64,000 nucleotides of DNA from Leucosporidium creatinivorum (lineage: Eukaryota; Basidiomycota; Microbotryomycetes; Leucosporidiales; Leucosporidiaceae), in the NCBI GenBank assembly GCA_001600635.1, contig BCKL01000014.1, forward strand, positions 662,855 to 726,854. The letters are read 5' to 3'. The notes below the pieces were generated by a model. That model ran no database searches. It was not told the DNA's origin and saw only the letters and a list, made by a program, of their open reading frames with translations. Shown one piece after another: positions 54,564-64,000 of this stretch. The position numbers and the translations under genes were made by a program. The first letter of the stretch is position 1. Each line of letters opens with the position of its first letter.

Positions 54564-57248
54564 ATGTCTACACCCCATGCACAAACTCCCATGATCACTT
54601 TGAAGATGCCAGACACTCATTGCCCGCCGGCCACTCGCTGGCTCAACTACTCGGTCGTGTTTCAGGACAAGTTTAAGCTCGGCTCAGTGAGTTCGGCTCT
54701 CAATCCGCCTATCACATTAGCTAAATGTAGCTCGGTGCTCGCAGGGAGGCTGTGGTGCCATCTACCGCATAACGCCCGAGGATCGCATGGACGTCGACGC
54801 TGATGGCTGCTCGAAGGTCGTCGTGCTCAAGGTTGAGAAGGATACGGTACGTCTCGACGCTTTCGTTACCTTGAGCCTTGGCGGTCCTCCGTGCGGCAGA
54901 CGCTGAGTGCTGACCTTCGGTGTCGTCCGCAGGCTAAAGCCGCTACTCTTTACGATGAAGCCAAGGTCTACGAGCACATCAAGCGTCAAGGCGGGAACGA
55001 CCTACGTTTCCTCCGCTTTTACTGACTGCATCATGTCCAAGGCATCCCGAGTATCGCTCTCGAGCGAGGCAAGTTCGTGAGTTGGCTCTTCTCTCGCCGA
55101 GCGAGCGCTCGCTGACGTCCGCCGTCGATAGTCCCTCACCAACTGGCTTGAGGGCCGCGAAGACGACTTGCACTACATCCGCAAGCTACGCTGTGTCGGG
55201 CAGATCACTGCTGGAGTCCAGGTAGGCTTCCCTCTCGTCCGTCGGCGATTACGATGCTGACCTGCTTCTGACCCACTCCATCAGTGGCTCAATCAACAAG
55301 GCATCTTTCACAATGACCTAAAGACCGACAATGTCCTCATCACCCTCGAAAACCTGATCAAGATTGTCAACTTTGGCCTGACCGCCATCGGCGAGCCTAA
55401 GTGAGTCGAGTCGCTTTTACCGAGCGGCTGACTCGAGTTGACCGGCACTCCCTAACCAGCCCTGCTGCCGGAACTTGCGCGTACATGGCGCCCGAGTCGC
55501 TCCGATGCCACATCAAGTCGCACGAGGCTTTCGCACTGGAAGGACTCTCGCCGACCACTCGTAGGTCGAGCTTTGCTCAGGCGAGACAGGAGGCAATCGG
55601 AGACGGTCAACATGATCTTGGAGATGTATGGGGCGTAGGGGCTATTGTGTGCGCTTCTTGTCCTATCTCAAGGTCGCCGCTAACAGCCCTCTCGCAGTCT
55701 CAAGGTCGTCCACGGCCACAGCCCAGGAGACTTCCTTCCTACCTTCTCCGGCTCGACTAAGGTCGACATGCTCAGCGGTGCATTGTACGTCTTCACCGCC
55801 GAACGCTCGCCCTCTCAGCTCGTCGAGCGCCGCTGAACTTGCTCGCTACCGCAGGAACCTTGAGTCCAATACCCCTACATGGAGGAAGCAGATTGATGTC
55901 AAGCCGAGCCTCTTACCGATCCTTGACATGACGCTGGTGCGGCGAGAAGGTGCGCTCCGATGGCGAGAGATTGACCGAACCCGAGCCGACTTAACCTCCT
56001 TCCGCTACTTCTCAGCACGCAGGGGAATCGCAGATGTTCGGACCGCCGTTGAGCCGCTCATCGACTCGGATGCGCCTACCTCGACTACGCCGGCCACCCC
56101 TCTTCCCCTCATCGCTTCGCGCCATGGTCGGCCGAACAGTCTTGGCCCCCCGCCGGTCGCTACCTTTCCTCGCCACCGTCTTAACCTGCCTCAGCCTCAT
56201 CTCCTCCACCAACGCCAGTCTCAACCGCCGCAACTCCCACCTCGTCTCCAGGTCCGCCCACCCCTCGCTACTCCCTCGCCTCTCCATCGTCGTCTCCCTC
56301 CGTCCCATCGCCTCGAGGTGCCACCAACAAACCCTCGTCTTACCCACGAGCTCAACAAATGCAGCGCCGAGGGTCTCTCAAGGTCGAAGTTGGTCGTCGT
56401 CGTCGAGGCAGGCGCCGAATCGGTCGACGAAGGAACGGCCACGGCTGAGGAGGAAAGCGGCGACGGAGCGGAGGAGGAGGGGAGCAGACGAGTCGACGAT
56501 CTTGGTGGACGCAACGACTACCCGCTGCCGGTCGTGGGCGTCGCGCTCGTGGAGCAGCGGAAGGAGCGGGATGGAAGCTCGGCGGTCGTCCTCAGTCCTC
56601 TCGCTCGTCGCCGAGGCGTCGACGTCCAGGGCAAGGGCAAGGAGCGGGCCCCTCTCGATTCGCTCGACAACGTTCCCCTCCCTCGTTGCCCTTCTCCTTC
56701 CCACCGCGCTCCCCAGCCATCGACCTCAGCTCTTCGCTCCTCCCCTCCTCGAACCACTCATCGCCGAGCTCCCTCAGCTCTCCTCCCTACCACCAGTCCC
56801 ACTCTCGACCACTCCGCTTCTCGCCCTCGTCATCCTCCAGTTCCCCTTCCGCCTCTTCCCCCTCCGCCTCGCCCTCCGGCTCCTCAATGCCCACCAATCG
56901 CATTATCTTCATGGAGGATCAACCCTGGAACGACCAATTGAACGGCGGACAGCTCTACCTGAGTGTCGGGGATCCGAAGGGTATGCTATCGCACTGCCCT
57001 CGCGTCTCGTCGTGACGGCCAACCAGCTCAAGCAGCTTTTCGCCGTCGCCAAGAAGCACGAGGCATTCGCTTCCGCTGAGAATTGGGCGCGACTGAAGGT
57101 GGCGATGCGCGAAGTCGGAAGGTCTAGGGCCGGTCAGAGTATGCATAGTCGGCGCTTTGCATGTGTGCCATGCGGACACAATGGCAGGAAGGGAGGAAGA
57201 CCTCAGCGGCAGAAGCTCGGCGTGACGAGGCAGGGGATGGACGCGTGA
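54564..57248 (+). pseudogene. broken protein-kinase-like gene (NFG motif, in-frame TGA)
   Basis: Spliced exons give a kinase domain: FKLGSGGCGAIYRITPED (glycine loop), SKVVVLKVEKDT (Lys), WLNQQGIFHNDLKTDNVLIT (catalytic loop, HND for HRD), IKIVNFGLTAIGEPN (NFG where DFG is expected), AAGTCAYMAPESLRCHIKS and GDVWGVGAIV. The frame is interrupted at 55023-55025 by TGA inside RFY-stop-LHHVQGIPSIALERG, where kinases usually have FYGL; one base change would explain it. An intron GTTTCC..CAAG could skip the stop but has a poor donor and acceptor. After the C-lobe (NLESNTPTWRKQIDVKP, joined by a good GTACGT intron) the reading continues as a long Pro/Ser/Arg-rich region. The frame again becomes ambiguous there, with a different frame used near 57000-57248 (FAVAKKHEAFASAENWARL). 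The kinase family is not recognised. A pseudogene or inactive pseudokinase is likely. Confidence 0.6.
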
Positions 57249-57468
57249 ATCTATTCCTCTCATGGACCTTTCGACGCACATCTGACATAGATTGTATTCC
57301 TGCGCGCAGACACTTTGAGCGGGCGGACGAAGGCCTGCACGACGACTTGGGGGCGATTGAGATACTCGGGTGACTCGGTCTTCAGGAGGGGAGTATCACC
57401 GATAGATAGTGACGCGCTGGGCTCCTCTGTAACTTCCCGTGGCGTAAGGCTTTCGAGAGCGTGCCTCC

Positions 57469-57495
57469 GCTCGGCGCTTCTTGACCGAGCTGAGC
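57469..57495 (+). repeat. 27-base direct repeat, copy 1
   Basis: Begins GCTCGGCGCTTCTTGACC and ends GAGCTGAGC. Its ends GCTCGG and CCGAGC can pair around a 10-base loop. The second copy, identical over all 27 bases, is 154 bases downstream. Confidence 0.75.
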
Positions 57496-57622
57496 TCGAA
57501 CGAAAGACGCCTCGAGCAGCCCTGGAGAGACCCTGAAGCTTATTCGAGGGACTTGTGATATCAACTGAAGATTGTTGTAGCTGTCAGCTAATGCTGTATC
57601 GCCTTACAGCGATTGCTCCTCT

Positions 57623-57649
57623 GCTCGGCGCTTCTTGACCGAGCTGAGC
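57623..57649 (+). repeat. 27-base direct repeat, copy 2
   Basis: Identical to the copy at 57469-57495; the flanking sequences differ apart from a few bases. The unit contains the CTCGGCGCT word that also surrounds intron branch sites in this window. Confidence 0.75.
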
Positions 57650-57971
57650 GCTGCGCGATGTCGACCGAGGCTGCTAGTCTTCAAGGCATCGAACAAAGGC
57701 TTGTATCCTAGTGCGCTGAACTTTCCTAGGCGCTGCCGGATGGATGAAATACTCTATGAGCCCGCCTTCACCCTTCTTCGCTCCACAGCTGTTTGTTCGC
57801 GGTCTGCTCGCGAAGCCTCTAGCGAAGTGGGACGCACATGACTAGAGTTCACGACATTGATAAATAGGTGAAGATGGAGAGGGGCTATAGCAAGGGAGTC
57901 ATAGACGAGTAGTAACGACCGACGAGGGGGGACGACAAGGTGAGGGCGACCAGGAGGGGAGAGGCGGCGCT

Positions 57972-60916
57972 CTAACCACGGCGCTTGGGCCTGGGGTTGG
58001 CTTTCGGTGTCATCTCAGGATCGTACACCGCGGCATAGCCGAACCTCGAAGGGACTGTGGAGATCGAGAAGGTCAGCCTCTCGCGAGACGAGCGCCGGGC
58101 ACGAGGCAAACTTACCATGCCTGCCCGAACCTGCGAGAGGGAGGGCGGTCAGCGCCCACTAGAGCCAGATGATGGATTAGCGTTACACACCGTTCTTCAG
58201 ACCCTTGGGTGTGGCTACAGCGGCGGGACCATGAAACTGGACGTCTGCGAAAGGAAGGTGTCAGCGTCGAGATCGCACCAAGAGCCGTTGGTCTCGACCA
58301 GCCGCGACACGCCAAAGCTCACAGCTTTTGCAAAGGTTTGGCAGCGAATCTGCGCAACGTACGAGAGCACAGCATCAGCGAGAGCTCGTCAGCTCGGCAC
58401 GAACGCCTCGCTCGGCGATAAGAGTCACCAGGATCGACCTCGGACTCGGGCTCCTCGGCAATGGCGGGCATACCAGAGTCGGCTCCCATAAAAGGATCAA
58501 CGGAGAATCCCTCTGTAGTGGTGAGAGGTCAGTGAAGGCGTCGAGAGTCAGCGCCGAGAAGCGCTCACTTGACGAGCTGGGGAGCGACGCTACGATGGAG
58601 GCGGAGAAGTTAGCAGGCGCGAGGAGAGGGGCGCGCAAGCGCATCCGACCTACCATTCATCAAGTCCGAGCTTCCACTTCTCTGAGTAGAAGAAGACGGA
58701 ACCTTCTCGAGGAGGCAATTGTCGTCTAGGACGAAGACTGCGAGGTGGATAGGTTAGTACGGAGCACAGCTCGAATGCGAGAGTCACGGAAACATGTGCA
58801 CCATTCGAAGGGCGCGAGTATCCTAGAGAAGGCAAGGTCATACGCATGAGCGAGCGTAGAAAGTGTCAGCGCCGAGCAGACTCACCAGAGGCCGAGGTAG
58901 TCTTGCTAGTACCGAGTGTGTCAGGGACCTGAGCCGATCCCCTACCGAACACATCGAAGGAACTGCCGATTGTAGCGACGAGACGTTAGCGAAGCTACTG
59001 AGGCTCGACCGCGAGCGAGACTGACTCGACGAGCCAGGAAGCGAACCTGTGCGATGGGAGGAAGAGCGGTGTAAGAAGCTAGTTCTCTGCAGCTTGTTGA
59101 CGAACGGGCGGCAGTCACTCACCGGCAAGGAGGTCGTCTTGTCCTCCTTCCGCGAGGAAGGGGAACATCGCCTGAGACCCGAGAACGTCGAACGAGTCAA
59201 GGGCGCCGCCGTCTGCCAAGCATAACGAGGTCAGTCTATCTCCGTGGGCTAGCCCCACCAACAAAGCGTACGCGAGGGCCCAGGGAGCGATCCTAGAGGC
59301 GTGAGAAGCCAGCAGAAGCGATTCGGAGTCAGCGAGAGTGGCGACCGGAACTCGCGCGCCGAGCTCACCATCGAGAAGGTTAGGGACCCCTTGATCGACC
59401 TTGAAGGGTGCCGACTCGTTCATAGCGCTGGTAACGAACGACTCGCCCAAGTCTGAGACTATGGGAGTGATAAGCAGGTCAGCTTCGCGGCGCACGGCGC
59501 TGGCGAAGAGTGCTCACGAGAAGGGCCAGGCAAGGAGCCTGCGGGAGAAGGAGCATCAGTACAGCTACTTAAGTTCTTAGGTCTCGTGTGCGACTCACCA
59601 TCCATGAGGTGGAATGCAGCTTGGTCGACACGAAAGGCAAGGACTCGTTGACGGAGGACGAAGAGGCGACGGCCTCGTCGACGGTCATGGCTGTTCGGGG
59701 AAGGGTCAGCTAAGTCTCGCAACGATATGGAGATAGCGTCGCACGCGTAGAGGTAGGCTTCGACTCTGGGAAAGTCGAAAGAGCGCGCCGTCGGCGAGAG
59801 GACACACTCACCCAGTCCGAGCGCACCGACAGCGGCTCCGAGACCCGAAAGCGAGTCGTCCGTCTTCTTCTCCTTTCCCTTGTGCGAGGAGGACGTCAAA
59901 GCAATGGGAATGGGAGCGGGAACAAGAGCGTCGGCTGGGGGAGGAAGCGGGTCAGCCGAGCTCGAGCGTCCATGAGAGTAGACTCGACGCCTCACCGTTG
60001 ACGAAAGTACTCAACGTCGTGGACTTGACCTCACTAGCTGCACGCGTAGTCATCACGACCTCGTCGCCGGTAGATGTTGCCTTGGAAGCCTCGATGACCG
60101 ACTCGGCGATCTAACCGATAGCTTCGAGGAGGCCGAGGAAGACCGAGTCAAAGTAGTCTACTCACAGCCCTGAGAAATCGAGGGACGAGGAAGTCCTTGC
60201 AGACCGGAGTGTGGCCGTAAAGCGGGGGTGCTTCGGCGTTCATGAACAACCCACAGCCGGGGCACTTCACAGAGAAGGGCACTTCACAGGGAAGGGGCAG
60301 GCCCTCAACACCGCCATCAAGACAGAAAAGCTGACGATAGGCTATGGAGATTGGGTAACTTGGTCAGCGCGCTATCTCTCGCTCTCGGCGTTTGGAGCGC
60401 GGACTGCTGCTCACATCTGCGAGCTCCTCCTTGACCTGCTCGATCTTCTCCTCCTGACTATGCACCTTCTCTCCGACCTTGATGACCTGCTTCAAGGTGC
60501 TGGAAGACGTGTCGGAGAGAGCTGCCTTGGAGGTAGGGGAGGAGGCGAGAAGCCGCTCGAGCTTGCGATTGACGACGGCCTTCTTGGCGGCCTTGATGGC
60601 TGTGGGCGGACGGGTAGGGCGGTCAGCGTCACTTCTCCTCCATCTAGAACATCAGCCAAGACTCACGAGCGGGAGTAGGAGTAGCAAGAACGGACGAGGC
60701 GGGAGCGGGCGCGTCGTTCTGAGAGGGAGCCTTCCTCCTAGTACCCTTGGCCTTGGGCAGGGCGGACGGAGCGGGGAGAGGGGTAGGCGCGGGTGGTTCG
60801 AGTACAGTATTGCTCCTCGTCGCACGTGCAGACGCAGCGGTGGCGGAGCGAGCTGGAGCGGGAGTGCGCGGTGCGCGTTTAGTGGTGGAGGAAGAGGCGC
60901 CGGACGAGGTGGGCAT
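57972..60916 (-). CDS. micro-exon gene: repeat protein with alternating 21-base exons
   Basis: About twenty exons in 2.9 kb. Exon 1 (60667-60916) is Ala/Pro/Ser-rich from MPTSSGASSSTTKRAP. Exon 2 (60415-60599) is helical (KAAKKAVVNRKLERLL, SQEEKIEQVKEELAD). Exon 3 (60166-60330) has a zinc-knuckle-like VKCPGCGLFMNAEAPP with further Cys. Exon 4 is IAESVIEASKATSTG. From 59690 downward, longer exons (92, 90, 90, 77, 84, 84 bases) alternate with micro-exons of exactly 21 bases, then 27, about 54 and 15 bases. The last exon ends ANPRPKRRG. Micro-exons encode GSLPGPS-like heptapeptides; longer exons share SF..APF..LLDG-like segments. Most junctions are phase 1. Two spots break frame: exon 59599-59690, and the 59026/58962 junction. 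No family is recognised and no signal peptide is visible. Confidence 0.65.
58569..59538 (-). repeat. array of exon pairs: 21-base micro-exon plus 77-90-base exon
   Basis: Micro-exons of 21 bases lie at 59518-59538, 59272-59292, 59026-59046, 58802-58822 and 58569-58589, encoding GSLPGPS, GSLPGPS, GSLPGSS, GYSRPSN and ASLPSSS. Between them are exons 59369-59458 (90), 59123-59212 (90), 58886-58962 (77) and 58654-58737 (84). The spacing between micro-exon starts is about 220-250 bases, so the array looks like tandem duplication of an exon pair with its introns. Confidence 0.7.
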
Positions 60917-61492
60917 GGCAGTGGTGGTGTGTCGCTAAGGAGATTGTAGTGTAGTAGAGAGTGGGTGGGTGATGCGCTGTAGTAGAGTAGAGTCGATGTG
61001 AAGAGAGAGGGAGGAGGAAGAGAAGCGAATGCGCCGTTTCGGAGCTCCCCAAGTTAAACGACAAGGGGCGCTGTAGGGCTGTGTTGCAAAGATGTAGGCG
61101 AGGATCGAATTGGGGTTCAAAAAGTGTTTGAGCTTTATTTCTAGCCTTCCAATCTGTCGAAAAGGGTACAGAAGGGGTCAGCTTCCGCCGAGCTCAAGTA
61201 CAGTCGAAACCGCCCCTCCGCCTCTCTTCCTCCTACGCACTACTCGTCTCGGCTCGGCTCGACTCTGGACTCGGATAGGACTGACTCAACTGTACCACAG
61301 ACCGAGCTCTGCACCTCGATACACCTCTCCCCCTTTTGCCCTCACTTCTCCTCGCCCCGCTCGCCTCCCCAGTCCTGCTCGACTTCCTCCCCTCATACCG
61401 CCTCGGCCGCCTCCTTCATACACCAGCAGCTCGTCCGATCAACTCGACCGACCCATGCGTCCGTCATCGCCGCTTCAGCGACGCCCATTCCC
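60917..61492. other. intergenic region
   Basis: Upstream region of the micro-exon gene. C-rich from 61200 to 61480 with only low-complexity frames. Confidence 0.45.
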
Positions 61493-62308
61493 CTACAGCG
61501 GGGCTAGATAGCCGGGAAAGACTGAGCTCGAACGGCGGGCTTGAAGGGGGGGTAGTTTTATAGAGCAGCTCGGTGGAGGGTGAAAGCTGCTGAACAGAGT
61601 CAAGGGTAGAGGACGCGCCGTTCGAGGACACTGCAGGTGACTCCCAGCGCGCTCGCTGGCCCTCTTCTCTCGCCCTCGTCGCTGGAGCTCGGACTTGAGA
61701 TCTTGTAGCAGCTGGAGAGGCTTGGTGAGGTACAGAATCTCGGAGAGGAGTCTGACAAGATGTAGAAGAGCTTCCGATGACTGGCGAGTCGCTAGGAGCC
61801 CTCCTCACCTCGTCTATGCCTCCGCTTTAAGCTCAAGATCGCCGGCTGTGAGCCTCCCAGCTCAGCCTCGTCGCTCGTTCCTACGTTGGAGGGCGAGGCG
61901 ACTCGGTCTAGCACCCACGGGTCGAGGAGATGTGGCGGACCGAGTTCTGCGGTTGTGGAAGCATGGGAGCCTGTCGTTCGGGTGCAGGGGGAAGTGGGCG
62001 CCGATGGATGAGACGCGGCGTGGAGGGGGAACGACGGCTGGTTGAAGGGATTGGACGACAGGGAAGCGAGGACGCGATGTTGGGCTTGCTGGTGGTAGTG
62101 TCGACGAGATGAGCGGCGACATGTACGAGGAGCTGGACGGAGGGAAAGAGTTGAGCGAGGACTCCCACACGTCTTTTTGCATTCCTAGAGTTTCCGAAGT
62201 CATCAACCTACTGCTCTTGTGGTGCTCAACAAATCAGTGATGCATCTCATCCAACTTCCGCGACGGCTGCATACTCTAAATACTCTACTGGTCCCCTTCC
62301 CTTGACAT
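61493..62308 (-). CDS. doubtful small gene, three exons
   Basis: A possible minus-strand gene. Exon 1 is 62289-62308 (MSREGDQ), exon 2 is 61915-62184, and exon 3 starts at 61751. Exon 2 reads NAKRRVGVLAQLFPSVQLL, then SSLPCRPIPSTSRRSPSTPR and APMLPQPQNSVRHISS. Exon 3 begins with a convincing helical block LLSEILYLTKPLQLLQDLKS then ELQRRGREKRASER. Phases agree at both junctions. After about residue 135 the better-looking frame is a different one (SSNGASSTLDSVQQLSPSTE to GEWASLKRR, ending at 61464), so either a small indel or a missed intron is present. No family is recognised. It could be a decaying gene. Confidence 0.35.
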
Positions 62309-63324
62309 CCCTTCGCCGTGATACTTCTCTACAGCTCAGCATGTGCTCCAGTCATTATTACACATTCTTCTGACTCCTTCCAAGCTGGTCAGATCTTTCA
62401 TCGACAAGCTACACTCGCGCTTCGGCGCTCAGAGCGTCGCTGAACCGGCCCGGCACCTTCGCCGAGCAGTGTTGGGACCGCGGGGACTGGCCAAGGGAGT
62501 GTGGAAGAGCCGCTAACGGGACATTGTACGTCCATTCACCCGGGATGGAGCCTCGCAAGCAGCAGAGTGCGCGCTGACCTTTTCCATACCTCCCCGCGCG
62601 CACTCAAAGTTGAGACCCGAGTCGCTGCTTATTGCCTTAGATGCAGTCGAGTAGGTTCTACATCTTGTTCAGAAGCAGGATTATCATTTTATACACATGC
62701 CTCTGGACCGAGACGAGGGAGTAGCCATTGAACGAACGTCGAGAGAGCAATCGCCCAGCAGGCGAAGTCGGTGGGGAGGGCAAGGAGCAGACTGAGGAAG
62801 CGTGTGAGGGTGGAAGCTGGACGAGTTGGAAAGTAGCAGTAGGGTTCGGGTATTGTCAAGATGGGACCGGCAAAGTTGTCCGAGTCGGGAGAGGCGCTGG
62901 CTCAGAGCTCGCTCTCGGCGCTCGACTCCTCGCCGTTGTCAACGCTCGATAGCTGCCTGAAAGCCAAACTGCGCATTTCAGAGCGGGATTGGGACCCTAA
63001 TTCAGTCGACCAACCCTTAAGCTAAACAGTGTTCGATGAAGGGAGGGCAAAGGAGAAACCAAGCCGAGGGTGCTAAGAGAAAGCCGAGCGTTTTAAAGCT
63101 ACATGAGAATGGTCCTTACTTGTTGAAGTCGACGAGCGCTTACTTGTGGAAGTCGATGAGAGGGAGGGTTGTGGCGGTACATAAGTGTTTGAGGGNGAAA
63201 TGAGATACAGAAGACCAAGTTGAAACTGATAGGAAGGGAAGCCGAGAGGAGGGGCTGCTCGGAGCTCGTCAGCTCCCGATTCGCTGAGGCTGGTGGGTCT
63301 CAACTCCGGAGCAGACTTACACGA
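62309..63324. other. intergenic region with an assembly N
   Basis: About 1 kb without a supported gene. An undetermined base lies at 63196, and a short tandem repeat lies at 63116-63160. Confidence 0.5.
63116..63160. repeat. two 21-base tandem copies, 24-base period
   Basis: TTACTTGTTGAAGTCGACGA(G) at 63116-63136 and TTACTTGTGGAAGTCGATGA(G) at 63140-63160 differ at two positions and are separated by CGC. Confidence 0.7.
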
Positions 63325-64000
63325 TCACCAGTGCTTCTTAGCACAGCGGCCAGCGGTCCACTCGTAGCCGTCGTTGCAAGCTAAAGACGAGCGCAAGGTC
63401 AGCTCGGCGTTGATAGACTGAAGCGCGAAATGACAACTCACCGAACGAGCACTTGTTGGACTTGCAAACCGGGTGGGCGTTGTAGGGGCACTTAACCTTA
63501 CACTTGTGAGGATCGCAAGTCTGCTGGCACATGTTGTTGTGCCAGGTGAATCCCGGCTTGCACGCTGTCGAAGAGGGAGTCGGGTCAGTTTCGGCGCAAG
63601 TAATTTCAGGGAGAGGGACCTACTGAAGGAGCATTGGTCATTCTTGCAGACGGGGATGGAGTTGGGAGAAACCATCTTGCACTTGGAGGCATCGCATGGC
63701 TTGATGCACTTTCCGCCCTTGAGCTTGTAACCGGTGTTGCACTCTGCGGGCAGCGGAAGGTAGCGCCGAGGGGGGAGAATGGCGGGGAGAGCAAGGGAGA
63801 GAGCGAGGAGAAGAGAAACGGAAATGAGCGGTGTACTTCCGACGTCGAGGCTCGATCCAAGACCCAATCTGAGAACTCACCGAAGCCGCAGGATCCGTCA
63901 GTCTTGCAGATGGGGTGACCGTTCGAGGGGCACGACTCCTTGGGGCAATGCTCGGGCTTGCAGTCCTTGACGCACTTGCCCCATTTGAGAGTGTAGCCGG
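63325..64000 (-). CDS. cysteine-rich tandem-repeat protein, one repeat per exon (partial)
   Basis: The 5' end is outside the window. Three full repeats of about 40 residues and a short last one are each on their own exon. The blocks are GYTLKWGKCVKDCKPEHC, CNTGYKLKGGKCIKPCD, CKPGFTWHNNMCQQTCD and last CNDGYEWTAGRCAKKHW before TGA. Each full unit continues with a second half like PVCKNDQCSF, PVCKSNKCSF or PICKTDGSCGF. The consensus is C-x2-G-[YF]-x(6-7)-C-x3-C-x4-C, then P-[VI]-C-K-x(4-5)-C-[SG]-F, with the intron just after that F. Regular cysteine spacing suggests a secreted disulphide-bonded protein of wall or extracellular type; the signal peptide would lie beyond 64000. The family is not recognised. 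Confidence 0.75.

Larger units (their letters stand above)
57249..57971. other. spacer with a duplicated hairpin element
   Basis: No coding signal. It contains two identical 27-base copies of a hairpin-forming element (57469-57495 and 57623-57649), listed separately. The 3' end of the micro-exon gene (minus strand) borders it at 57972. Confidence 0.55.

Noticed and set aside
61808-61840. In-frame TAG in a short exon as evidence for a pseudogene.
   Set aside because: A longer intron from a GTGCTA donor at about 61914 skips this segment and also keeps phase, so the stop need not be in the mRNA.
1-64000. tRNA, rRNA, spliceosomal snRNA, CRISPR arrays and transposase genes.
   Set aside because: I looked for B-box-like GGTTCGANNCC words, U1/U2/U6 cores, regularly spaced repeats and transposase motifs, and found none that held up. 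Manual scanning can miss some.

Overview
The window looks like the nuclear genome of a basidiomycete fungus, most likely a yeast-like one (Pucciniomycotina such as the red yeasts is a guess from style, not proven). The evidence is a GC-rich sequence, very dense genes on both strands, and genes cut into many exons by 50-90 base introns. These introns have GTGAGT/GTACGT-type donors, a CTGAC branch site and a CAG acceptor. The gene content is ordinary eukaryotic and fungal: CAND1, NSE4, OST5, GID1/VID30, TRF4, an ADCK1-type kinase, Argonaute and a Pra1-type zincophore. One N at 63196 shows this is a draft assembly. All exon coordinates come from reading frames and splice motifs by eye.

Layout. 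0-8.5 kb (+ strand): the 3' part of an AIF-like oxidoreductase, a homeobox regulator, a DUF7704-like membrane protein and a seven-helix GPCR-like protein. 8.6-13.6 kb (-): CAND1. 14-16 kb (+): a membrane-anchored aldose 1-epimerase. 16.4-18.1 kb (-): a 549-residue low-complexity protein. 19.1-21.3 kb (+): an F-box/WD protein. 21.8-25.9 kb (+): an Argonaute that stops inside its PIWI domain. 26-28 kb (-): a coiled-coil protein. 28.5-28.8 kb (-): OST5. 29.2-31.5 kb (+): a Dal5-type transporter. 32.1-33.9 kb (+): a secreted zincophore. 34.1-35.2 kb (-): an unknown protein. 36.7-39.3 kb (+): GID1/VID30. 41.2-43.6 kb (-): a Fringe/GT31-like glycosyltransferase. 44.5-46.1 kb (-): NSE4. 46.3-49.2 kb (+): a mitochondrial ADCK1/Mcp2-type kinase. 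49.7-52.5 kb (+): TRF4. 52.8-54.2 kb (+): an F-box-like protein. 54.6-57.2 kb (+): a broken protein-kinase gene. 58-60.9 kb (-): a gene with alternating 21-base micro-exons. 61.5-62.3 kb (-): a doubtful small gene. 63.3-64 kb (-): a cysteine-repeat protein running off the window.

There is no operon logic. Related functions recur: protein turnover (CAND1, two F-box proteins, GID1), RNA control (Argonaute, TRF4), and secreted or surface proteins (zincophore, glycosyltransferase, aldose epimerase, cysteine-repeat protein). The most unusual items are the micro-exon gene at 58-61 kb, where every other exon in one stretch is exactly 21 bases, and the truncated Argonaute. Next come the kinase with an in-frame TGA and an NFG motif, and the two proteins whose repeats are laid out one per exon.
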